Source of the DNA: Peribacillus frigoritolerans
Lineage (GTDB): Bacteria > Bacillota > Bacilli > Bacillales > Bacillaceae
DNA: 64,000 nt
Direction of reading: 5' to 3'
Assembly (NCBI RefSeq): GCF_004358755.1
Contig: NZ_SMZY01000001.1
Location: 186,001 to 250,000, forward strand
A model generated the notes under the pieces. That model was given only the letters and a program-made list of their open reading frames with translations. It was not told where the DNA came from and did not search any database. The position numbers were made by a program, and so were the translations under genes. The first letter of the stretch is position 1, and each line of letters starts with the position of its first letter. This document shows positions 20,317 through 30,051 of this stretch, piece by piece.

Positions 20317-22509
20317 ATGGCTAATGAACAAGTACTGACTGCTGAGCAGGTCATAGAGAAGGCAAAACGATATTTAACGGATGAAGACTTGCTTTTCATT
20401 CAGAAAGCCTATGATTTTGCGGAAGAAGCGCATCGTGAACAATACCGTAAATCGGGTGAACCATATATAATTCATCCTATACAGGTCGCAGGGATTTTAG
20501 TTGATTTGGACATGGATCCGTCGACAATCGCGGGTGGATTTTTACATGACGTCGTAGAAGATACGGACGTCACACTTGATGACTTGAAACAAACATTTAA
20601 TGATGAAGTCGCCATGCTAGTGGACGGGGTTACAAAGCTCGGGAAAATTAAATATAAATCTCACGAAGAACAACAGGCTGAAAATCATCGTAAAATGTTT
20701 GTCGCAATGGCACAGGACATTCGTGTGATCTTAATTAAACTTGCTGACCGTCTTCACAATATGCGCACACTTAAGCATTTGCCGCAAGAAAAGCAGCGGA
20801 GAATCTCTAATGAAACGCTTGAAATTTTCGCGCCGCTTGCACACCGTCTGGGGATTTCAAAGATAAAGTGGGAGCTTGAGGACACGGCTCTGCGCTATTT
20901 GAATCCGCAGCAGTATTACCGCATCGTGAATTTGATGAAGAAAAAGCGTGCTGAACGCGAGCTTTATTTAGAAGAAGTCATTGGCGAAGTGAAAAATCGG
21001 GTACATGAAGTAAATATTAAAGCTGATTTTTCAGGCCGTCCAAAGCATATATACAGCATTTACCGAAAGATGGCCCTTCAAAATAAGCAATTCAATGAAA
21101 TCTACGACTTACTTGCTGTTCGGATTGTTGTAAACAGCATTAAGGATTGTTATGCGGTCCTGGGCATTATCCACACGTGCTGGAAACCGATGCCAGGCCG
21201 ATTCAAAGATTATATTGCCATGCCGAAGCCCAACATGTACCAATCCCTTCATACTACAGTGATTGGTCCTAAAGGGGATCCTCTTGAAGTTCAGATCCGC
21301 ACGAAGGATATGCACACGATTGCAGAATACGGGATCGCTGCGCACTGGGCGTATAAAGAAGGAAAAGAGACAGAAGAGCAGTCAACTCTTGAACAAAAAT
21401 TAACATGGTTCCGCGAAATTCTGGAGTTCCAAAATGATACTACGAATGCGGAAGAATTTATGGAGTCATTAAAAATCGATTTGTTTTCGGATATGGTGTT
21501 TATTTTCACGCCTAAAGGCGATGTGATTGAAATGCCTTCAGGCTCTGTTCCGATTGACTTTGCCTACCGCATCCATTCTGAGATCGGCAACAAGACAATC
21601 GGTGCAAAAGTAAACGGCAAAATCGTTACTCTGGATTATAAATTAAAAACCGGCGATATCATCGAAATCATGACATCGAAACATTCTTACGGCCCTAGCC
21701 AGGATTGGCTAAAGCTAGCCCAAACGTCTCAGGCGAAAAATAAAATCCGCCAGTTCTTTAAAAAGCAGCGCCGCGAGGAAAATGTAGACAAGGGCAAAGA
21801 GATGGTCGAGAAGGAAATTAAAAATCTCGAATTTGAATTAAAAGAAGTCTTAACGAGTGATAATTTAAAGCGTGTAGCTGAAAAATTCAATTTCTCAAAT
21901 GATGAGGATATGTATGCAGCTGTAGGCTATAACGGCATCACGGCGGCACAGGTTGCGAATCGCCTGACTGAAAAATGGCGCAAAAAACGCGATATGGAAC
22001 AAGAGAAAGATATTTCAGAAGTCATTTCTGAAGTGCGTCCATATTCAACTAAAAAGCGTGACAGCGGGGTCCGCGTAAAAGGAATCGACAACCTGCTGAT
22101 CCGTTTATCAAAATGCTGCAATCCTGTACCAGGTGATGAAATCGTCGGGTTTATTACTAAAGGACGAGGAGTATCTGTTCACCGTGACGACTGTCCAAAT
22201 GTGCATACAGAAGAAGCACAGGCCCGTCTGATCCCGGTTGAATGGGAAACACAGCTTGATGGCCGCAAAGAGTATAACGTTGAAATCGAAATACTCGGCT
22301 ATGACCGAAGAGGACTTTTAAATGAGGTCCTTCAGGCTGTAAACGAAACAAAGACTAACATTTCATCTGTTGCAGGCAAATCTGACCGCAACAAAGTAGC
22401 TACAATCAACATGGCGATTGCCATTTCCAACATAAGCCATCTTCACAAAGTAGTGGAGAGAATTAAGCAGATTTCTGATATTTATTCTGTAAGAAGAATC
22501 ATGAATTAG
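20317..22509 (+). CDS. relA: Bifunctional (p)ppGpp synthetase/hydrolase RelA (Rel)
   Basis: Long RSH enzyme of the stringent response, both making and hydrolysing (p)ppGpp. The 730 residues run in the usual order: HD hydrolase with the intact HDxxED set (H77 D78, E81 D82), so hydrolysis should be active; synthetase with [20 protein letters not shown] (near 295-315); TGS (about 390-450); a zinc-finger/helical region with [28 protein letters not shown] (about 595-625); and C-terminal ACT (about 657-730). ATG 20317 follows AAAGGTGATTCC. It is followed 16 bases later by dtd, as in B. subtilis. Confidence 0.98.
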   Translation: MANEQVLTAEQVIEKAKRYLTDEDLLFIQKAYDFAEEAHREQYRKSGEPYIIHPIQVAGILVDLDMDPSTIAGGFLHDVVEDTDVTLDDLKQTFNDEVAMLVDGVTKLGKIKYKSHEEQQAENHRKMFVAMAQDIRVILIKLADRLHNMRTLKHLPQEKQRRISNETLEIFAPLAHRLGISKIKWELEDTALRYLNPQQYYRIVNLMKKKRAERELYLEEVIGEVKNRVHEVNIKADFSGRPKHIYSIYRKMALQNKQFNEIYDLLAVRIVVNSIKDCYAVLGIIHTCWKPMPGRFKDYIAMPKPNMYQSLHTTVIGPKGDPLEVQIRTKDMHTIAEYGIAAHWAYKEGKETEEQSTLEQKLTWFREILEFQNDTTNAEEFMESLKIDLFSDMVFIFTPKGDVIEMPSGSVPIDFAYRIHSEIGNKTIGAKVNGKIVTLDYKLKTGDIIEIMTSKHSYGPSQDWLKLAQTSQAKNKIRQFFKKQRREENVDKGKEMVEKEIKNLEFELKEVLTSDNLKRVAEKFNFSNDEDMYAAVGYNGITAAQVANRLTEKWRKKRDMEQEKDISEVISEVRPYSTKKRDSGVRVKGIDNLLIRLSKCCNPVPGDEIVGFITKGRGVSVHRDDCPNVHTEEAQARLIPVEWETQLDGRKEYNVEIEILGYDRRGLLNEVLQAVNETKTNISSVAGKSDRNKVATINMAIAISNISHLHKVVERIKQISDIYSVRRIMN

Positions 22510-22525
22510 AAAGGGTTTTTCTGTC

Positions 22526-22972
22526 TTGAAGATTGTTGTCCAGCGCGCAAAAGATGCAGAAGTAAAAGTAAATAACGAAACAGTCGGCAAAATTTCTGAA
22601 GGATTTATGCTTTTAGTAGGAGTCACACATGAGGACTCCGAACAGGATGCTGACTACCTTGCAGATAAAATTGCCAATCTGAGAGTTTTTGAAGACGAGG
22701 AGCAAAAAATGAATCTTTCCCTGATTGATGTGGGGGGACAAGTCTTATCCATTTCTCAGTTCACTCTATACGGTGATTGCAGAAAAGGAAGAAGGCCAAA
22801 TTTCATGGCAGCTGCGAAGCCCGATCAGGCAGAGCCTTTATATGATTACTTCAATTCTAAGCTTCGTGAAAAAGGCATTACCGTTCAAACTGGGGAGTTT
22901 GGCGCCATGATGGATGTTTCATTTACAAATACCGGGCCTGTTACATTGATTTTAGAATCACAGGCGAATTAA
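22526..22972 (+). CDS. dtd: D-aminoacyl-tRNA deacylase
   Basis: Dtd hydrolyses D-aminoacyl-tRNAs and Gly-tRNA(Ala), protecting translation fidelity. The 148 residues start [23 protein letters not shown] and show the two catalytic motifs [17 protein letters not shown] (about 76-92) and the Gly-cis-Pro motif NTGPVTL (about 137-143). The start is TTG 22526; the ribosome binding site AAAGGG lies somewhat far upstream (about 11 bases), so coupling to relA is plausible. Confidence 0.96.
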   Translation: MKIVVQRAKDAEVKVNNETVGKISEGFMLLVGVTHEDSEQDADYLADKIANLRVFEDEEQKMNLSLIDVGGQVLSISQFTLYGDCRKGRRPNFMAAAKPDQAEPLYDYFNSKLREKGITVQTGEFGAMMDVSFTNTGPVTLILESQAN

Positions 22973-23015
22973 GAAAACCGCCGGGCACTTAGTGCCCGGC
23001 GGCTTTTCTTTTTTT
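22973..23015 (+). terminator. Terminator after relA-dtd
   Basis: Strong GC-rich stem CCGCCGGGCACT / AGTGCCCGGCGG followed by CTTTTCTTTTTT. Confidence 0.93.
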
Positions 23016-23061
23016 AAAATGGAAAAATAAAGAACGATATTAGTTTAATATTGGCACCCTC

Positions 23062-23098
23062 AAAAAAACACTCAAGCCAGAGCATGAGTGTTTTTTCG
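23062..23098. terminator. Terminator of the minus-strand amidase gene (bidirectional)
   Basis: AAACACTCA pairs with TGAGTGTTT, with A-run and T-run on either side, so it can serve as the terminator for the gene ending at 23102. Confidence 0.85.
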
Positions 23099-23101
23099 TT
23101 C

Positions 23102-24850
23102 TTATTTAAAATACTGTGCCAGTCCGTAATAAATCCCTTGTGCCACTCTTTCCTGATAGGCGTTTGAGCGTACAGTCAGCTCCTCGGTGCTGTTGCTGAC
23201 ATAACCAAGCTCGAGGAGAACGGCAGGCTGGTTATTTTCACGGATAACATGATAATCCCCAAATTTTGTTCCGCGGTCTTTTAACTTCGTCTGTTTCATT
23301 AATTCAGAATGAACAGGTGAAGCCAGTGGCTTATCTTTAGACTCACTGTAGTAATAAGACGTCATTCCATTAACGCTTCTATTATTGATGCTGTCAAAAT
23401 GGAGACTTATAAAAGCGTCTGCATTTCTGTAATGAGCCGTGCTGACACGTGAGCTTAAGCTAATGTAGCTGTCACTGCTGCGCGTTAAGTGCACGTCCGC
23501 CCCTGAAGCTTTCAGCTTATCGTAAACGAGCTTGGCAGTGGACATCGTGAGATTCTTCTCAAGTGAGCCTCTAGTGCCGATCGCTCCTCCGTCACGTCCG
23601 CCATGTCCAGGATCAAGAACAATGGTTTTATTTTTCAAGTAAGAGGTAACATCTCCGCCAGGTCTTGAGACAGAACTGCCTTCACCTGATTGTGATACTA
23701 CCCATCCTGCTACATAACCTGCAGTATTGCCGGAGAGCTGGATCTTAAACCAATCGCCTTCTTTGCTGATAACAGAAAATTGTTCTCCTGCATTAGCGCG
23801 TCTCAGAATGCTTTGATTTGTAGATGGGCCTTTTCGAATATTTGTCCCATCCTGCAAAATGCTGACTTTAGATTGGCTTGTTGTGTTTCCTTTACCTGTA
23901 TTTCCCTGTCCGCTTGCAACCGAAATATAGGAACTCGAAACCCAGCCTTTTTTATTACCTGAGTATTTAATATGATGCCAGCTGTTTTTAGTTTCTAGAA
24001 TGGTGACCTCTGCATTTTTTGAAATGGAACCAACTACAGAGCCATTTAAGCTGCCGCTGCTGCGGACATTCAGGGAGCTTGCTGTGACTTTTCCTTTTTT
24101 GCCGCCGCTTACAGGCGCCTGCACGGAATTTGCAGAAATAAAATCACTATGTACCCAGCCTTTTTGACCATTAAATTGAATTTCGTGCCATTTATCCTGT
24201 GTCTTAGTAATGGCAACAGAAGCATTTTTTTTCAGGCTGCCGATAGTGGAGGCTGATGTTGAAGGCTTGTTGCGCACGTTCAATGATGTCGCAATGACTT
24301 TTCCGCTCCTGGAACCTGATGGATCAGGCGCTTTAGCTTGTTCCTTTTTTTGTAAGGAAACAAACTGACTGGAAACCCAGCCTCTTTTCCCTTTATAAGA
24401 GATCTCGACCCAATTTGAATTTTGCTGAACAAAAGCTGCCGTTTGCCCTTTGTCAAATGTGCCTGTTACCTGAAAACTTGTGCCGGGGCCGCTGCGTATT
24501 CTCAAGTCTTCGGCATTTGATTTGACCGTATTAGATGAACTGCCTGAGCTTGCTTTTGGTGCTTGGGCCGATTGTTGAAGAGTTACCAGCCATGAGGCTA
24601 CCCAGCCCTTGTTATTGCCTGATAATTGAATTTGATACCAATCTTTTTTCTGGTCTGTGATGGAGTACACAGCTCCTTTTTTCACACTGGCGATGACAGA
24701 ATAGCTTAGTCCAGGACCGCTTCTGATGTTTAATCCATCAACTGCAATGACCGCTTTTTTCGTTTCAGCTGATGCAGATTTGGGCATCATTTGAAGCTGA
24801 CACATGATAAGCAGGGTGCAAATAATGGAAATGAGTAGTTTTCGAAACAA
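23102..24850 (-). CDS. yrvJ: Secreted N-acetylmuramoyl-L-alanine amidase with five SH3b domains
   Basis: A cell-wall hydrolase that cleaves the amide bond between muramic acid and stem peptide. An N-terminal signal peptide (LLISIICTLLIMCQLQMMPKSASA, cleavage after ASA) is followed by five SH3b repeats marked by GLNIRSGPG, DLRIRSGPG, SLNVRNKPS, SLNVRSSGS and TNIRKGPS. A C-terminal Amidase_3 zinc domain follows: VLDPGHGGRDGG (His), the E of SLEKNLT, ISLHFDS (His) and the catalytic Glu of LLELGYVSN. ATG codons farther upstream are in frame, but AAAGGAGGAT overlaps them and is ideally spaced for TTG 24850 (582 residues). It is the homologue of B. subtilis YrvJ and lies in the same place. Confidence 0.92.
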   Translation of the reverse strand: MFRKLLISIICTLLIMCQLQMMPKSASAETKKAVIAVDGLNIRSGPGLSYSVIASVKKGAVYSITDQKKDWYQIQLSGNNKGWVASWLVTLQQSAQAPKASSGSSSNTVKSNAEDLRIRSGPGTSFQVTGTFDKGQTAAFVQQNSNWVEISYKGKRGWVSSQFVSLQKKEQAKAPDPSGSRSGKVIATSLNVRNKPSTSASTIGSLKKNASVAITKTQDKWHEIQFNGQKGWVHSDFISANSVQAPVSGGKKGKVTASSLNVRSSGSLNGSVVGSISKNAEVTILETKNSWHHIKYSGNKKGWVSSSYISVASGQGNTGKGNTTSQSKVSILQDGTNIRKGPSTNQSILRRANAGEQFSVISKEGDWFKIQLSGNTAGYVAGWVVSQSGEGSSVSRPGGDVTSYLKNKTIVLDPGHGGRDGGAIGTRGSLEKNLTMSTAKLVYDKLKASGADVHLTRSSDSYISLSSRVSTAHYRNADAFISLHFDSINNRSVNGMTSYYYSESKDKPLASPVHSELMKQTKLKDRGTKFGDYHVIRENNQPAVLLELGYVSNSTEELTVRSNAYQERVAQGIYYGLAQYFK

Positions 24851-24985
24851 TGACCGATCCTCCTTTTTCATAGATAACTTATAGTACATTCGCTTTTAAT
24901 ATCGGCTATCCCTTGTGACATTTGATATATTTTTTCGGGAAAAAGGCAATGCTATGGGATAGACAGTTAAAAAGGAGCAATGATC

Positions 24986-25162
24986 ATGAGGCACAGTGAT
25001 AAAGGCGAGACAACTCATTATAACAATAATGATGTATTTGGAGTTAATTTTCATGAATTTGCTGAAAAAGAACAGAATTCTAATTTGTATGAGCTTGCAA
25101 GCGAATATGGTTTAAGTTTGAGAGAAGTGAAGAAATTAAAAAAACAATTAAATCGCTCTTGA
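24986..25162 (+). CDS. yrzK: Small helical protein, YrzK-like
   Basis: A 58-residue acidic/basic protein whose second half (NLYELASEYGLSLREVKKLKKQLNRS) looks like a helix-turn-helix and resembles the region-4 end of sigma-like proteins. B. subtilis yrzK is at the same place between yrvJ and hisS. AAAGGAG at 24971-24977 selects ATG 24986 rather than 24980. Function unknown. Its stop codon overlaps the -35 box of the hisS promoter. Confidence 0.65.
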   Translation: MRHSDKGETTHYNNNDVFGVNFHEFAEKEQNSNLYELASEYGLSLREVKKLKKQLNRS

Positions 25163-25188
25163 CACAAAGCCTGAAACATTCGTATGAT
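25159..25188 (+). promoter_or_regulatory. SigA promoter of hisS-aspS
   Basis: TTGACA at 25159-25164, an 18-base spacer and TATGAT at 25183-25188. The -35 box includes the stop codon of the preceding small gene. Confidence 0.75.
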
Positions 25189-25194
25189 AGTATA

Positions 25195-25483
25195 TAAATC
25201 TTAGCAAGAACTACATAATTTTGAACCATTGATGGAGAAGAGTAGTCAAGAGGACACATGACAAGAGAGGAAAAGCCGTGGCTGAAAGCTTTTCGCATGA
25301 TGACTTGATGAAGAGAACACTCCTTAGGTTTCCCTCTGAACGATGCTGCTTGCATTTAATAGGAGGCGGACGTGACAGGCGTTAACTGTCTTGAGTGGGA
25401 GCATTTATTGCTTCAACTAGGGTGGCACCACGGGATCTAACTCTCGTCCCTACATTTTTATGTAGGGGCGGGAGTTTTTTGTT
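25195..25483 (+). promoter_or_regulatory. T-box leader of hisS-aspS
   Basis: The T-box core AGGGTGGCACCACGGG at 25419-25434 is followed by a terminator stem (25439-25454 with 25461-25476) and a T-run. Uncharged tRNA pairing to the T-box would form the competing antiterminator and allow read-through. The stem I region contains AGAACACTCC with CAC at 25318-25320, a plausible His specifier. In this family the leader senses uncharged tRNA(His) directly. Confidence 0.93.
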
Positions 25484-25525
25484 TTCAAAATTTTTGAAGG
25501 TTTATGAAAATTGGAGGAGTAAAAC

Positions 25526-26788
25526 ATGTCATTTCAAATTCCGAGAGGCACTCAGGATATCCTTCCTGGAGATGTTGAACGCTGGCAATATATCGAAAAC
25601 ACAGCGCGTGAAATTTGCAGATACTATCAATATAAAGAAATCCGGACGCCAATCTTTGAACACACTGAGATTTTTCAAAGAGGAGTAGGTGAATCAACGG
25701 ATATTGTCCAAAAGGAAATGTATACATTCCAGGACCGCAAAGGAAGAAGCATGACCCTTCGCCCGGAAGGAACGGCTTCAACTGTCCGTGCATTTGTTGA
25801 AAAGAAATTATACGCACAGCCGTCTCAGCCGACAAAACTTTACTATATAGGACCAATGTTCCGCTATGAACGCCCGCAGACAGGACGCTTCCGTCAATTC
25901 GTTCAGTTTGGGGTTGAGGCGCTTGGAAGCAACAGCCCTGCAATGGATGCAGAAGTCATATCTCTTGCAATGGAGCTTTACCGCACTGTTGGATTAAAGA
26001 AGCTGAAGCTGATTATCAACAGTCTTGGAGATGCTGACAGCAGAAAAGCTCACCGGGAAGCTTTAATTGCTCATTTTGAACCAAGAATCGGCGAGTTTTG
26101 CTCGGATTGCCAGAAACGACTGCAGCAAAATCCGCTTCGGATTCTTGATTGCAAAGTAGACCGTAATCATGAGCTTATGGCAACGTCCCCTTCAATTATG
26201 GATTACTTAAATGAAGAATCAAGAGCTTATTTCAATAAAGTTCAGCAATATTTAACGGATTTAAATATTGAGTTTACAGTTGACCCAAATTTGGTGCGCG
26301 GACTGGATTACTACAACCACACGGCATTTGAGATTATGAGCGACGCAGAAGGATTCGGTGCGATTACAACTCTTTGCGGCGGCGGCAGATATAACGGTCT
26401 TGTGAAAGATTTCGGAGGCCCAGAAACACCGGGTATCGGATTTGCACTCAGTATTGAAAGATTTCTTGCTGCTCTTGATGCAGAAAACGTAGAGCTTCCA
26501 ATCGAACAGTCGATTGATTGTTTTGTCGTAGCTCTTGGGGATAAAGCGAAAGACCGTTCTGTATCTCTCGTTTATGAACTCAGAAAAGCGGGATTAACTG
26601 CAGAAAAAGATTACGAGGATAAAAAAATGAAAGCTCAATTTAAAGCAGCTGATCGCTATAAAGCAAAATTTGTTGCTGTATTAGGCGAAGATGAGCTTGA
26701 ACGGAACATCATTTCCGTAAAAAACATGGAAACAGGCACACAGGTAGAAGTATTAATTGATGAGCTTACAGCCTATATAAAAGCATAG
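25526..26788 (+). CDS. hisS: Histidine--tRNA ligase
   Basis: Class II aminoacyl-tRNA synthetase charging tRNA(His). The 420 residues contain motif 1 in the N-terminal [15 protein letters not shown] ... [15 protein letters not shown] region, motif 2 [19 protein letters not shown] (about 110-128), the histidine-specific [15 protein letters not shown] (about 254-268), motif 3 [15 protein letters not shown] (about 306-320), and a C-terminal anticodon-binding domain. ATG 25526 follows TGGAGGAGTAAAAC. Expression is set by the T-box leader, and the gene is co-transcribed with aspS 20 bases downstream. Confidence 0.98.
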   Translation: MSFQIPRGTQDILPGDVERWQYIENTAREICRYYQYKEIRTPIFEHTEIFQRGVGESTDIVQKEMYTFQDRKGRSMTLRPEGTASTVRAFVEKKLYAQPSQPTKLYYIGPMFRYERPQTGRFRQFVQFGVEALGSNSPAMDAEVISLAMELYRTVGLKKLKLIINSLGDADSRKAHREALIAHFEPRIGEFCSDCQKRLQQNPLRILDCKVDRNHELMATSPSIMDYLNEESRAYFNKVQQYLTDLNIEFTVDPNLVRGLDYYNHTAFEIMSDAEGFGAITTLCGGGRYNGLVKDFGGPETPGIGFALSIERFLAALDAENVELPIEQSIDCFVVALGDKAKDRSVSLVYELRKAGLTAEKDYEDKKMKAQFKAADRYKAKFVAVLGEDELERNIISVKNMETGTQVEVLIDELTAYIKA

Positions 26789-26808
26789 CCAAAAGGAGAG
26801 AGACAAAC

Positions 26809-28587
26809 ATGTTTGGACGAACATATTATTGCGGTGAAGTAACAGAAGCAGCAATCGGAGAAAAAGTAGTATTAAAAGGGTGGGTGCAAAAACGCCGTGA
26901 CCTTGGCGGGCTCATTTTCATCGATCTCAGAGACAGAACTGGAATTGTTCAAATCGTGATCAATCCTCAAGTTTCTGAAGATGCCCTGAAAATCGCAGAA
27001 AAAATCCGCAGTGAATATGTATTGGATATTGAAGGCACAGTAGTCGGACGTACAGAGGGAACAGTAAACCCTAATCTTTCAACCGGAAAAATTGAAGTGA
27101 AGGTTGAACATGTCTCAATCATCAATGCTGCAAAAAATCCGCCTTTCTTGATTGAAGATAAGTCTGAAGAAGTATCAGAAGATGTCCGCTTAAAGTACCG
27201 TTACCTGGACTTAAGAAGACCTGCTTTGCTTGATACATTCAAAATGCGCCACAACGTTTCAAAATCCATCCGGAATTTCCTGGATGAAAAAGGATTTTTA
27301 GATGTAGAAACGCCGATTTTAACGAAAAGCACTCCGGAGGGAGCACGTGATTATTTAGTGCCGAGCCGTGTGCATGAAGGCGAATTCTATGCTCTTCCTC
27401 AATCACCGCAAATTTTCAAACAGCTCCTGATGGTTTCTGGATTTGACCGTTACTACCAGATTGCACGCTGTTTTAGAGATGAAGATCTTCGTGCTGACCG
27501 TCAGCCGGAGTTTACCCAAGTGGATATTGAAATGTCATTTATGAGCCAGGATGAAATCATGTCCTTGATGGAAGAGATGATGACTCGCATCATGAAAGAA
27601 ACAAAAGGCGTGGACTTAACCCTTCCTCTCCCGCGTATGACGTTTGACGAAGCAATGGGCCGCTATGGATCTGATAAGCCTGATACACGATTCGGACTAG
27701 AGCTCGTCAATGTTTCTGAACTTGTGAAAGACAGCGGCTTTAAAGTGTTCAGCGGTGCTGTGCAAAATGGCGGAGAAGTAAAAGTGATTAACGTTAAAGG
27801 AGCGGCTGTTTCTTATTCAAGAAAAGATATTGATGCCTTAACAGAGTTCGTTTCACAATATGGTGCAAAGGGCCTTGCATGGCTCAAAGTGGAAGAGCAG
27901 GAGCTGAAAGGCCCTATCTCTAAATTCTTCCCTGCTGAAGAACAGGAAAGCTTGAAAACAGTGACTGAAGCAGAGGCAGGAGACTTATTGCTGTTTGTTG
28001 CCGACAAAAAGCAAGTCGTTGCAGATGCACTTGGTGCTTTGCGTCTGAAACTGGGAAAAGAGCTGGGATTAATCGACGAAAGCAAATTCAATTTTCTTTG
28101 GGTAGTTGACTGGCCTCTAGTTGAATATGACGAAGAAGCGGGACGTTACTTTGCTGCGCATCATCCATTCACAATGCCGGCACGCGAAGATCTTGAGCTG
28201 TTTGAGACGAATCCGGCAGGCATGAAAGCTCAGGCCTATGACCTTGTTTTAAATGGATACGAACTTGGCGGGGGATCAATCCGTATTTTCGAAAAAGACA
28301 TTCAGCAAAAAATGTTTAAACTGCTTGGTTTCTCTGAAGAAGAAGCAGTTGAACAATTTGGCTTCCTTTTAGAAGCGTTCGAATATGGCACCCCTCCTCA
28401 TGGCGGAATTGCCCTTGGACTTGACCGTTTGGTTATGCTTTTAGCCGGCAGAACGAACTTGCGCGATACGATTGCATTCCCTAAAACGGCAAGTGCAAGC
28501 GATCTTCTGACACATGCTCCAAGTGAAGTAAGCACAGAGCAATTAACAGATCTTAACCTTGCATTAAAACTGAAAAAGAGTGAATAA
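26809..28587 (+). CDS. aspS: Aspartate--tRNA ligase
   Basis: Class IIb synthetase charging tRNA(Asp). The 592 residues show an N-terminal OB anticodon-binding domain ([27 protein letters not shown], about 25-51), motif 2 [26 protein letters not shown] (about 217-242), the bacterial GAD insertion (about 300-420), and motif 3 [16 protein letters not shown] (about 530-545). ATG 26809 follows AAAGGAGAGAGAC. Putting aspS under the histidine T-box ties its supply partly to His status, as in B. subtilis. Confidence 0.98.
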   Translation: MFGRTYYCGEVTEAAIGEKVVLKGWVQKRRDLGGLIFIDLRDRTGIVQIVINPQVSEDALKIAEKIRSEYVLDIEGTVVGRTEGTVNPNLSTGKIEVKVEHVSIINAAKNPPFLIEDKSEEVSEDVRLKYRYLDLRRPALLDTFKMRHNVSKSIRNFLDEKGFLDVETPILTKSTPEGARDYLVPSRVHEGEFYALPQSPQIFKQLLMVSGFDRYYQIARCFRDEDLRADRQPEFTQVDIEMSFMSQDEIMSLMEEMMTRIMKETKGVDLTLPLPRMTFDEAMGRYGSDKPDTRFGLELVNVSELVKDSGFKVFSGAVQNGGEVKVINVKGAAVSYSRKDIDALTEFVSQYGAKGLAWLKVEEQELKGPISKFFPAEEQESLKTVTEAEAGDLLLFVADKKQVVADALGALRLKLGKELGLIDESKFNFLWVVDWPLVEYDEEAGRYFAAHHPFTMPAREDLELFETNPAGMKAQAYDLVLNGYELGGGSIRIFEKDIQQKMFKLLGFSEEEAVEQFGFLLEAFEYGTPPHGGIALGLDRLVMLLAGRTNLRDTIAFPKTASASDLLTHAPSEVSTEQLTDLNLALKLKKSE

Positions 28588-28604
28588 TGCCCAGAACGAT
28601 TTAC

Positions 28605-28633
28605 TTGAAAACCGCACCTTGTTGTGGTAATCT
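28605..28633 (+). promoter_or_regulatory. SigA promoter of 6S-1 RNA
   Basis: TTGAAA at 28605-28610, a 17-base spacer and TAATCT at 28628-28633. This predicts a start near 28640, about ten bases ahead of the mature 5' end, matching the known 5'-processed precursor of Bacillus 6S-1. Confidence 0.6.
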
Positions 28634-28640
28634 TTTTACA

Positions 28641-28840
28641 AGATAAAAAGAAGTCCTGATGTGTACGTCGTACACTTAGTTTTGATCCAACATTACTTGA
28701 TCCGGGAGTTCACGTTTTCAGCGTTATGTAAATGCCTCATCATTCGATCAGAGGACTTATCATACATGAAACAGGACACCCACCTGCTGTGAGCGGGTTC
28801 AAAACCAAGATAGCAGCGACGGCACAATTGGGACTTCTTA
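28641..28840 (+). ncRNA. bsrA: 6S-1 RNA (BsrA)
   Basis: 6S RNA binds the housekeeping RNA polymerase holoenzyme and mimics an open promoter. The element begins AGTCCTGATGTGT, as Bacillus 6S-1 does, and its ends pair (AAGAAGTCC at 28648-28656 with GGACTTCTT at 28831-28839) to close the long rod. The position directly after aspS and before tcdA (yrvM) is that of bsrA in B. subtilis. The exact ends are approximate. Confidence 0.92.
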
Positions 28841-28856
28841 ACGAACGAGAATTTAG

Positions 28857-28892
28857 CCTGCATAAGCTTTCTGCTTATGCAGGTTTTTATTT
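28857..28892 (+). terminator. Terminator of 6S-1 RNA
   Basis: CCTGCATAAGC pairs with GCTTATGCAGG across a short loop, followed by TTTTTATTTT. Confidence 0.9.
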
Positions 28893-29078
28893 TGTGTGAA
28901 AGTGGATGTTTGAACTGCAGTGCACTTTTTTTGAGTACCTGATAGTCCGAAAATCATGGATTCATGGTAAGCAAGCGTAGTAAATGTTTAGAATTAGCTC
29001 TTGTTTTTCACAGAAAGTATGATATATTCATTTTCAGGAAAAATACAGTCATGGATTAAATAAATGGAGTTGAGAGTT

Positions 29079-29840
29079 TTGCTGAATCAATTTTCCCGCA
29101 ATGAACTTGCGATAGGCAAAGAAGGAATTGAAATTTTAAAAAACAGCACAGTTGCAGTCCTTGGAATTGGCGGTGTAGGGTCTTTCTCAGCAGAAGCGCT
29201 TGCACGTTCCGGAGTAGGACGAATTTTGCTTGTAGATAAAGATGATGTAGATATTACTAATGTAAACCGCCAAATTCATGCGCTCGTCTCAACTGTCGGT
29301 CAGCCAAAAGCTGATTTGATGAGAGACCGCATTAAAGAAATTAATCCAGAGTGCGATGTTATTGCACTGAAGATGTTTTACACAGAAGAAACATATGAAG
29401 AATTTTTCAGTTATGGCCTTGATTATGTCATTGATGCTTCTGATACGATTTCATATAAAATTCACTTAATGAAAGAATGTTTAAATAGAGGCATTCCGAT
29501 TATTTCAAGCATGGGCGCGGCAAATAAAACGGATCCGACAAGATTTCAAATTGCCGATATTTCCAAGACCCATACAGATCCCATTGCCAAAGTGGTCAGA
29601 ACCCGTCTTCGCAAAGAAGGAATCCGAAAAGGCATTCAGGTCGTTTTCTCTGATGAAAGCCCGATTGTCATTCGAGAAGATGTACGTCTGAAGGTAGGAA
29701 ATGACGCAGCGCCGATCCGCAAAGCGAAAATGCCGCCATCTTCTAATGCGTGGGTTCCGTCTGTAGCAGGTTTGATCATGGGCGGACATGTTATCATGGA
29801 GCTTTTAAAAGATATTAAAATTGCACGTGTAAACGACTAA
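29079..29840 (+). CDS. tcdA: tRNA threonylcarbamoyladenosine dehydratase TcdA
   Basis: TcdA, an E1/ThiF-like enzyme, uses ATP to cyclise t6A-37 to ct6A in tRNAs decoding ANN codons. The frame is open from ATG 29064, but the family start MLNQFSRNELAIGKEG begins at TTG 29079, nine bases after GGAG, giving 253 residues. The nucleotide-binding motif VLGIGGVGSFSAEALARSG is at 28-46, DKDDVDITNVNRQ (53-65) is the adenylation region, and the C-terminus carries AWVPSVAGLIMGGHVI. TATATT near 29024 preceded by TTGTTT may be its promoter. It is the counterpart of B. subtilis YrvM. Confidence 0.92.
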   Translation: MLNQFSRNELAIGKEGIEILKNSTVAVLGIGGVGSFSAEALARSGVGRILLVDKDDVDITNVNRQIHALVSTVGQPKADLMRDRIKEINPECDVIALKMFYTEETYEEFFSYGLDYVIDASDTISYKIHLMKECLNRGIPIISSMGAANKTDPTRFQIADISKTHTDPIAKVVRTRLRKEGIRKGIQVVFSDESPIVIREDVRLKVGNDAAPIRKAKMPPSSNAWVPSVAGLIMGGHVIMELLKDIKIARVND

Positions 29841-29846
29841 ATGATA

Positions 29847-29884
29847 AGAAAAGCGGCATGATTTGAAATCATGCCGCTTTTCTT
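29847..29884 (+). terminator. Terminator after tcdA
   Basis: AAGCGGCATGATTT pairs with AAATCATGCCGCTT, followed by TTCTT; a stable 14-bp stem with a GA turn. Confidence 0.88.
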
Positions 29885-29917
29885 ATTGTCTTCTTTTGGA
29901 TTCTTTTCTGTGTGCCC

Positions 29918-30050
29918 GCTAACCGGGTGATTCCACTTTTCGTCTTGTCTAGCTCCTCGGCCAGAACGGCTCTGTATGTAAAGGCAAAAAGCGCCTTTTC
30001 AGCCGGATCCTTATCTGTCTGTCGGAGCTAACCGGGTGATTCCGCTTTTC
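29918..30050. repeat. Intergenic dispersed repeat, copy B, with internal direct repeat
   Basis: GCTAACCGGGTGATTCC occurs twice (29918-29934 and 30027-30043), each followed by a CTTTTC end. Between them lies AGCTCCTCGGCCAGAACGG and CGGATCCTTATCTGTC, both shared with copy A near 16.7 kb. The piece CTGTCTGTCGGAGCT resembles CTGTCTATCGGAGCT in copy C. Non-coding. Confidence 0.75.
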
Positions 30051-30051
30051 T

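Noticed and set aside
25485-25943. 152-residue antisense ORF to hisS
   Set aside because: Shadow of the hisS coding sequence; no promoter or ribosome binding site and a composition unlike a protein family.
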